Origin: Lentzea guizhouensis
GTDB lineage: Bacteria > Actinomycetota > Actinomycetes > Mycobacteriales > Pseudonocardiaceae
Reading direction: 5' to 3'
DNA length: 64,000 nucleotides
Assembly: GCF_001701025.1 (NCBI RefSeq)
Contig: NZ_CP016793.1
Span: forward strand, 2,418,001 to 2,482,000
Below, piece by piece: positions 42,583 to 50,399 of this stretch. Position 1 is the first letter of the stretch. Each line of letters begins with the position of its first letter. The notes below the pieces were generated by a model. That model was given only the letters and a program-made list of their open reading frames with translations, did not search any database and was not told the origin of the DNA. The position numbers and the translations under genes are program-made.

Positions 42583-43407
42583 CTACGCGACCCGAGCGGG
42601 CCGCCCCCGCACCGCCCCGACCCCGCGGCAAAGCAGGTAGATCACGAAACTCACCGCGGTCACCAGCGCCGACACCGGCAACCCCGGCTCCAGCGACAGC
42701 AGGATCCCGCCGACCGCCGCCACCTCCGCGAACACCACGGACAGCACCACCGCCCGCACCGGCGACGCCGTCAGCCTCATCGCCGCGGCGGCCGGCGTGA
42801 TCATCAACGCCAGCACCAGCAACGCCCCGACGACCTGCACCGACAGCGCGGTGGCCACGCCGACCAGCACGGCGAAGACGATCGACAACCCCCGCACCGG
42901 CACGCCACGGGCCACGGCCACGTCCGGGTCCACCGAAGCGAAGAACAACGGCCGGTAGATCACGGCGAGCACCACGAGGACCGCCACCGACGACACCACC
43001 AGCAGCTGCAGGTCGGTGGAGTCGACCCCGACGATCTGGCCCACCAGCAGACCGAACTTGTTCGACGACCGTCCCTTGTAGAGCGCCAGCATGAGGATGC
43101 CCATGCCCAGCCCGAACGCGAGGATCGCGCCGATCACCGAGTCCCGGTCGCTCTCCCGCCGCGACAGCACGCCGAGCAGCACCGCGGCGATGATCGAACC
43201 CGCCAGCGCGCCGTAGCCGACGCCCACGCCCAGCAGCAGGGCCGCCGCGCCGCCGGTGAAGGCGAGCTCGGAGGTGCCGTGGACGGCGAAGGCCATCTTG
43301 CGGGTCACGATGAACGGGCCCAGGGCGCCGGCGACGAGGCCGAGGACGGCGGCGGCGATCAGGGCGGTCTGGACGAAGTCCAGGGCGAGCAGGTCGAGGA
43401 AGGTCAC
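42583..43407 (-). CDS. znuB: Zinc/manganese ABC transporter permease
   Basis: The 274-residue member of the ABC-3 family has about eight membrane spans. The opening is DFVQTALIAAAVLGLVAGALGPFIVTRKMAFAVH-like, and the family motif ITPAAAAMRLTASP lies in the cytoplasmic loop. It overlaps the ATPase gene by GTGA. Together with the ATPase and the His-rich binding protein upstream it forms a complete metal importer, most likely for zinc. Confidence 0.92.
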   Translation of the reverse strand: MTFLDLLALDFVQTALIAAAVLGLVAGALGPFIVTRKMAFAVHGTSELAFTGGAAALLLGVGVGYGALAGSIIAAVLLGVLSRRESDRDSVIGAILAFGLGMGILMLALYKGRSSNKFGLLVGQIVGVDSTDLQLLVVSSVAVLVVLAVIYRPLFFASVDPDVAVARGVPVRGLSIVFAVLVGVATALSVQVVGALLVLALMITPAAAAMRLTASPVRAVVLSVVFAEVAAVGGILLSLEPGLPVSALVTAVSFVIYLLCRGVGAVRGRPARVA

Positions 43408-44195
43408 GACGCGGCTCCGGCCGAGAGGTGGTGGGTTTGTTCTTCGCAGGCGCCGGCGCCGACCACCAGGATCTGGTCGCGGACGCGGACCACCTCGACC
43501 GGGGTGCGGTAGAGCTCGGACAGCACGGCCGAGCTCATGACCTCCTCCGGAGTGCCCACCCGGAAGCGGCCGCCCACCAGGTACAGCACCCGGTCCACCA
43601 GGGGCAGGACCGGGTTGAGCTCGTGGGTGACGAACAGGACGGCGGTGGAGGCTTCGCGGCGGCGTTTGTCGATCAGTTCGCTGACCACGCGCTGGTTGGC
43701 GAGGTCGAGCGAGAGCAGTGGCTCGTCGCAGAGCATCACGGTCGGGTCGCCGACCAGCGCCTGCGCCACCCGCAGCCGCTGCTGCTCACCGCCGGACAGC
43801 AGGCCGATGGGCGAGTCGGCGTAGGCGGTGGCGCCGACGGACTCGATGGCCGCGTCGACGCGGATGCGGCGGCCGGTGCGACCGCGCAGGCCCATGCCCC
43901 AGCGGTTGCCGTCGAGGCCCAGGCCGACGAGGTCGCGGCCGCGCAGGGTCATGGACTGGTCGAGCGCTCGCTGCTGCGGGATGTAGCCGATGGCGCGGTT
44001 GCCGCCGGAGACCTCGACCGTGCCGGAGGACAGCGGTTGCAGGCCCAGCAGGACGCGCATCAGGCTGGTCTTGCCCGAGCCGTTCGGGCCCAGCACCGCG
44101 AGGAACTCACCGGGCTCGACGTCGAGGTCGAGTGAGTCCCACAGCACCCTGTCCCCGTAGGACAGCCGGGCCCCGCGCAGCGAGATCGCGGTCAT
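43404..44195 (-). CDS. znuC: Zinc ABC transporter ATP-binding protein
   Basis: The 263-residue ATPase has Walker A VLGPNGSGKTSLMRV, signature LLSGGEQQRLRVAQAL, Walker B VMLCDEPLLSLD and switch histidine VTHELNP. It couples ATP hydrolysis to metal import through the ZnuB-like permease. It overlaps both neighbours by four bases. Confidence 0.94.
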   Translation of the reverse strand: MTAISLRGARLSYGDRVLWDSLDLDVEPGEFLAVLGPNGSGKTSLMRVLLGLQPLSSGTVEVSGGNRAIGYIPQQRALDQSMTLRGRDLVGLGLDGNRWGMGLRGRTGRRIRVDAAIESVGATAYADSPIGLLSGGEQQRLRVAQALVGDPTVMLCDEPLLSLDLANQRVVSELIDKRRREASTAVLFVTHELNPVLPLVDRVLYLVGGRFRVGTPEEVMSSAVLSELYRTPVEVVRVRDQILVVGAGACEEQTHHLSAGAAS

Positions 44196-45127
44196 GCCTT
44201 GAGCGCCTGCGAAAGGGCGTCCACCTGCTTGCTCATCCAGTCAAGGTAGCTGGTCACGCCCTGCGGCAACGTCTCGGTGACCTCGACGACGGGCACGCCA
44301 GCGGCCTTGGCCTTCTCGACCAGCTGCTTGGTGACGTTGTTCTCGGTCTGCGTGTTGTTGACCAGCACGTTGACCTGCTTGCCCTCGACCAGCTGGTTCA
44401 TCGACGCGAGCGCGGCGGCGGGGATGTCGGACTCCTCCTCGACGGCCTTGCTGAACGCCTCGGGGGTCGCGTCCTCCGCACCGGCCTCGTCGAGCAGGTA
44501 GTGCGCGATCGGCTCGGTGGCGGCGACCTTCTTGCCGGTGCCCGCTCCCGCGATCTTCTTCTCCAGGTCCTCCAGCGCGGCGGTGAACTTCTGGGTGTTG
44601 CTCTCGAACGTCGTCTTCTTGTCCGGTGCGAGCGCGCCCAGCTCGTTCGCCGCGGCCTCGGCCACCGCCTGGACGGTGTGCAGGTCGTACCAGACGTGCT
44701 CGTTCTCGGCGTGGTCGTGGCCGTGGTCGTCGGCGGGCGCCTCGGAGGTCGGGGCGGCGGAGGTCGTCTCCTCTGCGTGGGAGTGCTCGCGCAGCGGGAA
44801 CGCCTCGATCTTCTTGGTGGCGTCGCTGGTGATCAGCTTCGCGAAGAAGTCGTCGTAGCCGCCGCCGTTGAACACGACCAGCTTCGCGTCCTTGACCAGC
44901 GCCGCGTCAGCCGGCTTGCTCTCGTAGGAGTGCGGGTCGGCGGACGGGTCGGCCAGCAGTGCCTTGACCTCGACCGCGTCGCCACCGACGGCGGCGACGA
45001 CGCTGCCCCACACGTTGGTGGAGGCCACGACCTGGATCTTGCCGTTGTCGGCGGACGGCGTGGTCGTGCCGCACGCGGCCAGGCTCACGACGGCGAGAGT
45101 GCCGACCAGAGCGTTGCGGAGAGTCAT
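44192..45127 (-). CDS. znuA: Zinc ABC transporter substrate-binding lipoprotein
   Basis: The protein of about 311 residues has a lipoprotein signal ending SLAACG. The cluster A-I metal-binding fold (VVASTNVWGSVVAAVGG, PHSYESKP with a ligand His) carries an acidic His-rich loop (HSHAEE, DDHGHDHAENEHVWYD) that marks zinc carriers. Further metal-site motifs are ATEPIAHYLL and NTQTENNVTKQLVE. ATG 45127 or GTG 45130 could start it; GAGGGA precedes both. A candidate Zur box lies about 21 bases upstream. Confidence 0.93.
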   Translation of the reverse strand: MTLRNALVGTLAVVSLAACGTTTPSADNGKIQVVASTNVWGSVVAAVGGDAVEVKALLADPSADPHSYESKPADAALVKDAKLVVFNGGGYDDFFAKLITSDATKKIEAFPLREHSHAEETTSAAPTSEAPADDHGHDHAENEHVWYDLHTVQAVAEAAANELGALAPDKKTTFESNTQKFTAALEDLEKKIAGAGTGKKVAATEPIAHYLLDEAGAEDATPEAFSKAVEEESDIPAAALASMNQLVEGKQVNVLVNNTQTENNVTKQLVEKAKAAGVPVVEVTETLPQGVTSYLDWMSKQVDALSQALKA

Positions 45128-45150
45128 CACGCCGTCCCTCGATCAGGTAA

Positions 45151-45165
45151 TGGAAACCGTTGTCG
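45151..45165. promoter_or_regulatory. Candidate Zur box before znuA
   Basis: TGGAAACCGTTGTCG matches about 12 of 15 positions of the TGAAAACNGTTTTCA-type actinobacterial Zur palindrome. Its location before the zinc importer fits zinc-dependent repression. Confidence 0.5.
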
Positions 45166-45188
45166 AGTTCAGCTTACGACATGGAAAA

Positions 45189-45212
45189 GCCCCCGACGGT
45201 CACGCCGGGGGC
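45189..45212 (-). terminator. Intrinsic terminator of msiK
   Basis: On the minus strand a 10-bp stem (GCCCCCGGCG with one G-U pair, loop TGAC) is followed by TTTT, 14 bases after the msiK stop. Confidence 0.75.
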
Positions 45213-45225
45213 CTTGACGTGTGAA

Positions 45226-46320
45226 TCACGCCTCCAGACGGTCGCCCGTCTCGGGGTGGAACAGGTGGATCTCGGTGTGGTCGCGGACGGCGACCTTGAC
45301 GTGCTGGCCCAGGGTGGGCGGCGTGCGGCCGTCGACGCGGACGACGAAGCGCTGCGCGGAGTCACCGATCTTCACGGCACCGTGCACGAGGGCGTCGGCG
45401 CCGAGCTCCTCGACCAGCTCGACGGTCATCTCCATGCCCTCCTCGGTCGACGGCACGATGCCGAGGGCCTCGGGGCGGATGCCGAAGGTGACCTCGTCGA
45501 GGCCGCCGGCGGCGTCGAGCGCGGCGCGGGACAGCGGCACGATGACGCCGTCGAGCTTCGCGCCCTCCGACGAGATCGGCACGGTCTTGAGGTTCATGGC
45601 GGGCGAGCCGATGAAGCCGGCGACGAACGCGTTGGCCGGGCGGTCGTACAGCGCGCGCGGGGTGTCGCACTGCTGCAGCAGGCCGTCCTTCAGCACGGCG
45701 ACGCGGTGGCCCATCGTCATGGCCTCGACCTGGTCGTGCGTGACGTAGATCGTGGTGGTGCCGAGGCGCTGCTGCAGGGCCGCGATGTTCGCACGGGTCT
45801 CGACGCGCAGCTTGGCGTCCAGGTTGGACAGCGGCTCGTCCATGAGGAACACGGAGGGCTCGCGGACGATGGCGCGACCCATCGCGACGCGCTGGCGCTG
45901 ACCACCGGAGAGCGCCTTCGGCTTGCGCTCCAGGTACTTCTGCAGGTCGAGCATCTTGGCGGCCTCTTCGACCTTCGCCTTGATCTCGGTCTTGCTGACG
46001 CCGCGCAGCTTGAGCGCGAAGCCCATGTTCTCCGCGACCGTCATGTGCGGGTAGAGCGCGTACGACTGGAACACCATCGCGATGTCCCGGCCCTTCGGCG
46101 GCACGTTCGTGACGTCCTTGCCGCCGATGTGGATGGCGCCCTCGTCGATGTCCTCAAGGCCCGCGAGCATGCGCAGCGCCGTCGACTTGCCGGAACCGGA
46201 CGGGCCGACGAGCACCAGGAACTCGCCGTCCGCGACCTCGAGCGAGAGCTCGTCGACCGCGCGGACCGGCGGGTTGCCGGAGAACACCCGCGACGCCTTG
46301 ACGTAGGACACCTCTGCCAT
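45226..46320 (-). CDS. msiK: Shared sugar ABC transporter ATPase (MsiK/UgpC type)
   Basis: The 364-residue ATPase has Walker A VGPSGSGKSTALRML, the Q-loop AMVFQSYALYPHMTV, signature ALSGGQRQRVAMGRA and Walker B FLMDEPLSNLDAKLR. A C-terminal regulatory OB-like domain (GIRPEAL, VDGRTPPTLGQHVKV) completes it. In Streptomyces MsiK energises many sugar importers that lack their own ATPase. The two importers in this window (5260-7124 and 47041-48856) both lack one. It stands alone behind three palindromic operators. ATG 46320 is preferred over the upstream GTG because GAAAGGTG is seven bases away. Confidence 0.9.
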   Translation of the reverse strand: MAEVSYVKASRVFSGNPPVRAVDELSLEVADGEFLVLVGPSGSGKSTALRMLAGLEDIDEGAIHIGGKDVTNVPPKGRDIAMVFQSYALYPHMTVAENMGFALKLRGVSKTEIKAKVEEAAKMLDLQKYLERKPKALSGGQRQRVAMGRAIVREPSVFLMDEPLSNLDAKLRVETRANIAALQQRLGTTTIYVTHDQVEAMTMGHRVAVLKDGLLQQCDTPRALYDRPANAFVAGFIGSPAMNLKTVPISSEGAKLDGVIVPLSRAALDAAGGLDEVTFGIRPEALGIVPSTEEGMEMTVELVEELGADALVHGAVKIGDSAQRFVVRVDGRTPPTLGQHVKVAVRDHTEIHLFHPETGDRLEA

Positions 46321-46362
46321 GTGACGCACCTTTCACCGCTTGTCTGGCGGCGACGTTAGGCA

Positions 46363-46433
46363 TTGCAAGCGCTTACGGGAACAGACGTAAGCGCTTACGT
46401 CGCGGGAGATCGACAACGTAAGCGCTTACGTTG
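46363..46433. promoter_or_regulatory. Three helically phased LacI-type operators
   Basis: Operator 1 (46363-46377) is TTGCAAGCGCTTACG. Operator 2 (46384-46401) is the perfect palindrome GACGTAAGCGCTTACGTC. Operator 3 (46414-46433) is the perfect palindrome CAACGTAAGCGCTTACGTTG. Their centres are 22 and 31 bases apart, about two and three helix turns. They lie between divergent msiK and the gene at 46503. Confidence 0.8.
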
Positions 46434-46502
46434 CGGCCGAACCGATGAGTCCACGGCGGTATCCCGGTCTGTCCTGGTGGGAAACGACGACGGGAGCGAC
46501 CG

Positions 46503-47051
46503 ATGGGCAACGTCCGACTGCACTTCTCGATGTCACTGGACGGCTTCGTGGCCGACGTGAACGACGGCATGGGCTGGCTGGCGCACACGACCGCCGGCTC
46601 CGGGCTCGCCAAGGACTACGAGGAGCGCACCGGTGCGCTCCTCGGCGGCAGGAAGGGCTGGGAGGCCTACCCCGACCCGGCCGTGGCGTACAGCGGCCAG
46701 TTCGTCGGCAAGCTGTTCGTCCTCACCCACCACCCCGAGGACGTGCCACAGGCAGCAGGGGTCACGTTCCTGAACTGCGACGTGGCCGAAGCGGTGCGGA
46801 TCGGCCTGGAAGCCGCGGACGGCAAGGACCTGGCCGTGCTCTCGCCGACCATCGGCAGGCAGCTGCTGGAGCGCGGGCTCGTCGACGAGATCGCCGTGCA
46901 CATCGCCCCCGTGCTGCTCGGCGACGGGCTGCGGTTCTACGACAACCCCGGCGCACGGCCGATCCACCTGCACCGGCTCGACACCGACGACCCCCACTCG
47001 GAGGTGGACGTGCGGTACCGGCCGGTGCGGGAGGAGACCGTCAGCCCTTGA
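46503..47051 (+). CDS. Dihydrofolate reductase family protein (RibD C-terminal type)
   Basis: The 182-residue NADPH-binding reductase-like protein begins VRLHFSMSLDGFVADVNDGMGWL. It contains ALLGGRKGWEAYP, LFVLTHHPEDVP and a C-terminal VDEIAVHIAPVLLGDGLRFY. Such proteins are often annotated as YyaP/YwjB-like; the physiological substrate is unknown and the activity is probably not folate reduction. It shares the operator region with msiK. Its last 11 bases overlap the end of the convergent permease gene. Confidence 0.88.
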   Translation: MGNVRLHFSMSLDGFVADVNDGMGWLAHTTAGSGLAKDYEERTGALLGGRKGWEAYPDPAVAYSGQFVGKLFVLTHHPEDVPQAAGVTFLNCDVAEAVRIGLEAADGKDLAVLSPTIGRQLLERGLVDEIAVHIAPVLLGDGLRFYDNPGARPIHLHRLDTDDPHSEVDVRYRPVREETVSP

Positions 47052-47937
47052 CGGCGCCGGACGCGAGGCCCTGCACCAGGAACCGTTGGACGAGGTAGAA
47101 CACGACGATCGCGGGGATGGCGACCAGGATGGAGGCGGCGGCCAGGTGGCCCCACTCCGTCCTGTTCTGCTGCACGAACACCTGCAGGCCGACCGCGAGG
47201 GTCTTCGACTCGTCCGCCGCGGACAGGAAGGCCGACGCGAACGCGACCTCGCCCCACGCGGTCAGGAAGGCGTAGAACGCCGTCACGGCGAGGCCCGGCT
47301 TGGCCAGCGGCATGATCAGCCGCCAGAACACGCCGAACGGGGAGAGGCCGTCCACGCGGCCCGCCTCGTCGATGTCGGCGGGCACGGTGTCGAAGTAGCC
47401 CTTCAGCATGTACGTGCAGAACGGCACCGCCGTCGTGCAGTAGACGAGCACCAGGCCGATCGTGGAACCGTTGAGCCCCAACGCGATCAGGATGTTGTAC
47501 AGCGGCACGATGAGCACCGCGAACGGGAACATCTGCACCAGCAGGAACGACATCATCAGGCCGCGCTTGCCGGGGAACCGGAACCGCGAGGCCGCGTAGC
47601 CCGCCGTGGCCGAGATGAACACGCCGAGCACGGTGGTCAGCAGCGCGATCACCACGGAGTTGCCGAACCAGGCGAGGAAGTCGCCCTTCTCGCCGGCCAG
47701 CACGCGGCTGTAGTTGTCCAAAGAGGACTCGTTCCACAGCTTCGGGGTCGGTTCGACGGCGCGGGCGTCCGGCTTCAGGGAGGTGACGAACACCCAGAAG
47801 ATCGGGAACACCGAGATGATCGACGCGATGACCAGGGCGCCGTGCAGCAACGCCGACGCGCCCTTGGAGCGGTCCGTGCGGCGCAGCCGGCGTTCGGGGG
47901 CCCGCACCACCTGGAGAGACGAAGCATCGAGCGTCAT
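47041..47937 (-). CDS. malG: Maltose-type ABC transporter permease (MalG-like)
   Basis: The 298-residue inner-membrane protein has six spans, the EAA loop around PADIDEAGRVDGLSPFGVFW, and the MalG-type tail VQRFLVQGLASGAVKG. It lies one base after the first permease and third in the binding protein, permease, permease operon. Sequence style is MalG/GanQ; the exact alpha-glucoside is not certain. It needs an external ATPase, probably MsiK. Confidence 0.88.
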   Translation of the reverse strand: MTLDASSLQVVRAPERRLRRTDRSKGASALLHGALVIASIISVFPIFWVFVTSLKPDARAVEPTPKLWNESSLDNYSRVLAGEKGDFLAWFGNSVVIALLTTVLGVFISATAGYAASRFRFPGKRGLMMSFLLVQMFPFAVLIVPLYNILIALGLNGSTIGLVLVYCTTAVPFCTYMLKGYFDTVPADIDEAGRVDGLSPFGVFWRLIMPLAKPGLAVTAFYAFLTAWGEVAFASAFLSAADESKTLAVGLQVFVQQNRTEWGHLAAASILVAIPAIVVFYLVQRFLVQGLASGAVKG

Positions 47938-47938
47938 G

Positions 47939-48856
47939 TCACCACACCTCGCCCTGCTTGCGCAGCGCCCGCCGGTAGACCGCGGCGAACACCAACAACA
48001 CCGAAAGGATCAGCACGCCGTAGGTCGACGCGATGGCGTAGTCGCGGGACGCGCCGGAGAAGAAGCGCTCGAAGGCGTAGGTCACCAGGATCCGGGTGTT
48101 CGGGTTGGGGCCCGCCACCAGGTAGATCACCGGGAACATGTTGAACGTCCAGATGATGCCGAGCAGGATCACCGTGGACGACACCGAGCGCAGGCCCGGC
48201 AGGGTCACGTGCCGGAACCGCTGCCACGGCGTGGCGCCGTCCACCTCCGCCGCCTCGTAGAGGTCACCGGGGATCGACTGCAGGCCACCGAGCAGCGCCA
48301 CCATCATGAACGGCGTGCCCAGCCAGACGTTGACGATGATCACGGACACGAGCGCCCAGTCGGACTGGCCGAGCCAGACCGGGTCCGGCAGGCCGATCGC
48401 GCGCAGGACCTGGTTGATGATCCCGTACTGCGCGTTGAACATGTACTTCCACGCGAACGCGCTGATGAACGCGGGCACGGCCCACGGCAGGATCAGCAGC
48501 ACGCGGTAGAGCGAGCGGCCCGCCACCTGGCGGTTGAGCAGCATCGCCAGGCCGAGACCGATGGTGTAGTGGAAGAACACGCAGGCGAACGTCCAGACCA
48601 GCGTGCGGACCAGCGTGCCCCAGAAGGCGCCGTAGGAGTCGCCGCCGGACAGGATGTTGAGGTAGTTCTTGAAGCCCACCACGTCGTAGGACGCGGGCCG
48701 GTCCAGGACCGGGTTGGCGATGTTGCCCTCGTTGATGTTCGTGAAGGTGAAGTACACGCCCTGGGCGAGCGGGTAGAGCACCAACACCGCGATGACCACC
48801 ACGACCGGCAGCACCATCGCATACGCGTACCAGTACCGGTCCAGGAACCGACGCAC
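47939..48856 (-). CDS. malF: Maltose-type ABC transporter permease (MalF-like)
   Basis: The 305-residue permease has six spans. It contains YPLAQGVYFTFTNINEGNIA, the EAA loop LYEAAEVDGATPWQRFRHVT, and the MalF-like NMFPVIYLVAGPNPNTRILV. It lacks the large periplasmic loop of Gram-negative MalF. GTG 48856 is preceded by GGAGGAG. A strong hairpin separates it from the binding-protein gene and may lower its expression relative to that gene. Confidence 0.9.
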   Translation of the reverse strand: MRRFLDRYWYAYAMVLPVVVVIAVLVLYPLAQGVYFTFTNINEGNIANPVLDRPASYDVVGFKNYLNILSGGDSYGAFWGTLVRTLVWTFACVFFHYTIGLGLAMLLNRQVAGRSLYRVLLILPWAVPAFISAFAWKYMFNAQYGIINQVLRAIGLPDPVWLGQSDWALVSVIIVNVWLGTPFMMVALLGGLQSIPGDLYEAAEVDGATPWQRFRHVTLPGLRSVSSTVILLGIIWTFNMFPVIYLVAGPNPNTRILVTYAFERFFSGASRDYAIASTYGVLILSVLLVFAAVYRRALRKQGEVW

Positions 48857-48878
48857 CGATCTCCTCCGAACCTCAGGC

Positions 48879-48909
48879 GAACGGCCGGGGCGTGCAACCC
48901 CGGCCGTTC
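48879..48909 (-). terminator. Intercistronic hairpin between malE and malF
   Basis: A perfect 12-bp stem (GAACGGCCGGGG) with a seven-base loop starts nine bases after the malE stop and has no T-run. It most likely protects the malE message or partly stops transcription, giving excess binding protein. Confidence 0.7.
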
Positions 48910-48917
48910 AACACCAA

Positions 48918-50177
48918 TCAGCCGATCGAGTACTCGGGGACGACCTGCTCCTTGTAGGCCTTGGCGACGTCGTCGAGCGCCGCCTTCGGCTCCTTCTTGC
49001 CGGCGAGGACGTCGGCGTAGGCGATCTTCAGCGGGTCGAACAGCTGGCCGCCCTCGGGGATCCACGCACGCTCGTGCGCGACCTTGGTGACCGGCTCGAA
49101 CGCGGCGACGACGGCGTTGGCCTTGACGTCGGCGTTCTGGTAGGCCGACTTGCGGGTCGGCAGCAGGCCGAGGTCCTTGGCGATGGCGGCCTGCGACTCG
49201 ACCGACGCCATGCACTGGATCAGCTTGATCGACGACTGCTTCGCCTTGGTGCCCTGGCGGATGGTGTAGTCGTGGCCGCCGACCGGCGCGCTGCCCTTGC
49301 CCGCGGTGGGGCCGGGGACCGGCGCGATGCCCAGGTTGGCCTTGTCGGTGAACGCGGTGCCCTTGAGGTAGTCGGCGACCGACCACGGGCCGTTGATCAC
49401 CATCGCGGTGTCACCGCTGGTGAACGCCGCCTGCATCGTGGTGTAGGAGTTCGTGGCGTCCAGCGAGGTGAACGCGGCCTTGGCGTCGAGCAGGCCCTTC
49501 GCGGTCTGCAGCGCCTTCACGTTCTGCTCGGAGTTGACCACGATCTTCTTCGACGCGGCGTCGACCAGGTCGCCGCCCTCGCCGTAGATGAACGGCAGCG
49601 CGTAGTACGCGTCGTTGTTGAGGAAGATCGACTTCTCGCCACCCAGCTTCGCGGCGGCCGCCTTGACCTCGTCCCACGTCTTCGGTGGCTCGACACCGGC
49701 GTCGGCGAGCTTCTTCTTGTTGTAGAACAGCGCCAGCGAGTCGGTCACCTGCGGCACGGCGTAGGTCTTGCCCTCGAACTTCGTCGAGCCCAGCGGAGCC
49801 TCCAGGAAGTCGGAGGTGTCCTTGGCGAGGTCGGTGTCGCTCAGGTCGGCCACGTAGCCGAGCTTCGCGAGCGCGGGCACCCAGGCGACCTCGGCGCGGA
49901 AGACGTCGGGACCCTGGCCACCCTGCGCTGCGGTCTTGTAGTTGGCGAGCGCGGTGTCGAAGGCCTGCGTCTCGACCTTGACCTTGTAGCCGCCCTTGGT
50001 CGCGCAGTCCTCGGCGATCTTCTTGAACACGGGGCTCTCGTTGGGACCACTGGTGTCCCAGAAGGTCACCTCGCCCGAGTCGGATCCGCTGTTGCTGCTC
50101 GATCCGCCACCACCACAGGCGGTGAGCACGAGGGCGACACCCGTCGCCATGGCGGTCACGAGGGTTGTCCGTCGCAT
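48918..50177 (-). CDS. malE: Maltose-type ABC transporter substrate-binding lipoprotein
   Basis: The 419-residue protein has a lipoprotein signal ending LVLTAC, with Cys21, a Gly/Ser linker and the family 1 binding fold (VTFWDTSGPNESPVFKKI, LALFYNKKKLADAGVEPPKTWDEVK, DTAMVINGPWSVADYL). It should bind maltose or maltodextrin-like sugars outside the cell. ATG 50177 is chosen at the signal peptide. The frame runs open far upstream without support. It is divergent from a LacI-type regulator. Confidence 0.9.
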   Translation of the reverse strand: MRRTTLVTAMATGVALVLTACGGGGSSSNSGSDSGEVTFWDTSGPNESPVFKKIAEDCATKGGYKVKVETQAFDTALANYKTAAQGGQGPDVFRAEVAWVPALAKLGYVADLSDTDLAKDTSDFLEAPLGSTKFEGKTYAVPQVTDSLALFYNKKKLADAGVEPPKTWDEVKAAAAKLGGEKSIFLNNDAYYALPFIYGEGGDLVDAASKKIVVNSEQNVKALQTAKGLLDAKAAFTSLDATNSYTTMQAAFTSGDTAMVINGPWSVADYLKGTAFTDKANLGIAPVPGPTAGKGSAPVGGHDYTIRQGTKAKQSSIKLIQCMASVESQAAIAKDLGLLPTRKSAYQNADVKANAVVAAFEPVTKVAHERAWIPEGGQLFDPLKIAYADVLAGKKEPKAALDDVAKAYKEQVVPEYSIG

Positions 50178-50230
50178 CGTTGCTGCCGTTCCCTCCAGCT
50201 GGGCCTCATCTCCCAGCGAGATGAGGGGTC

Positions 50231-50258
50231 TTGCAAGGTTTTGCGAGAATGTTGCGGG
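50231..50258. promoter_or_regulatory. TTGC direct repeats, candidate malE operator region
   Basis: TTGCAAGG, TTGCGAGA and TTGCGGG start at 50231, 50241 and 50252, about one helix turn apart. A TGCAAAC...TTGCAAA pair lies near 50323-50345. They sit in the 222-base gap between malE and the LacI gene, where MalR-type TTGCAA-containing operators are expected. Confidence 0.45.
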
Positions 50259-50399
50259 CGATTTCACTACCCGAACCATGGTCAGGTCAAGACATCGACC
50301 GTAACCAAGCCGTAACGGCGTTGTCCTGCAAACCGTCGTTGCAAATTTTTTCTGAACACGGCAGGCTGGCCCCGCAACCGAGCTGACCAGGGAGGCAAC

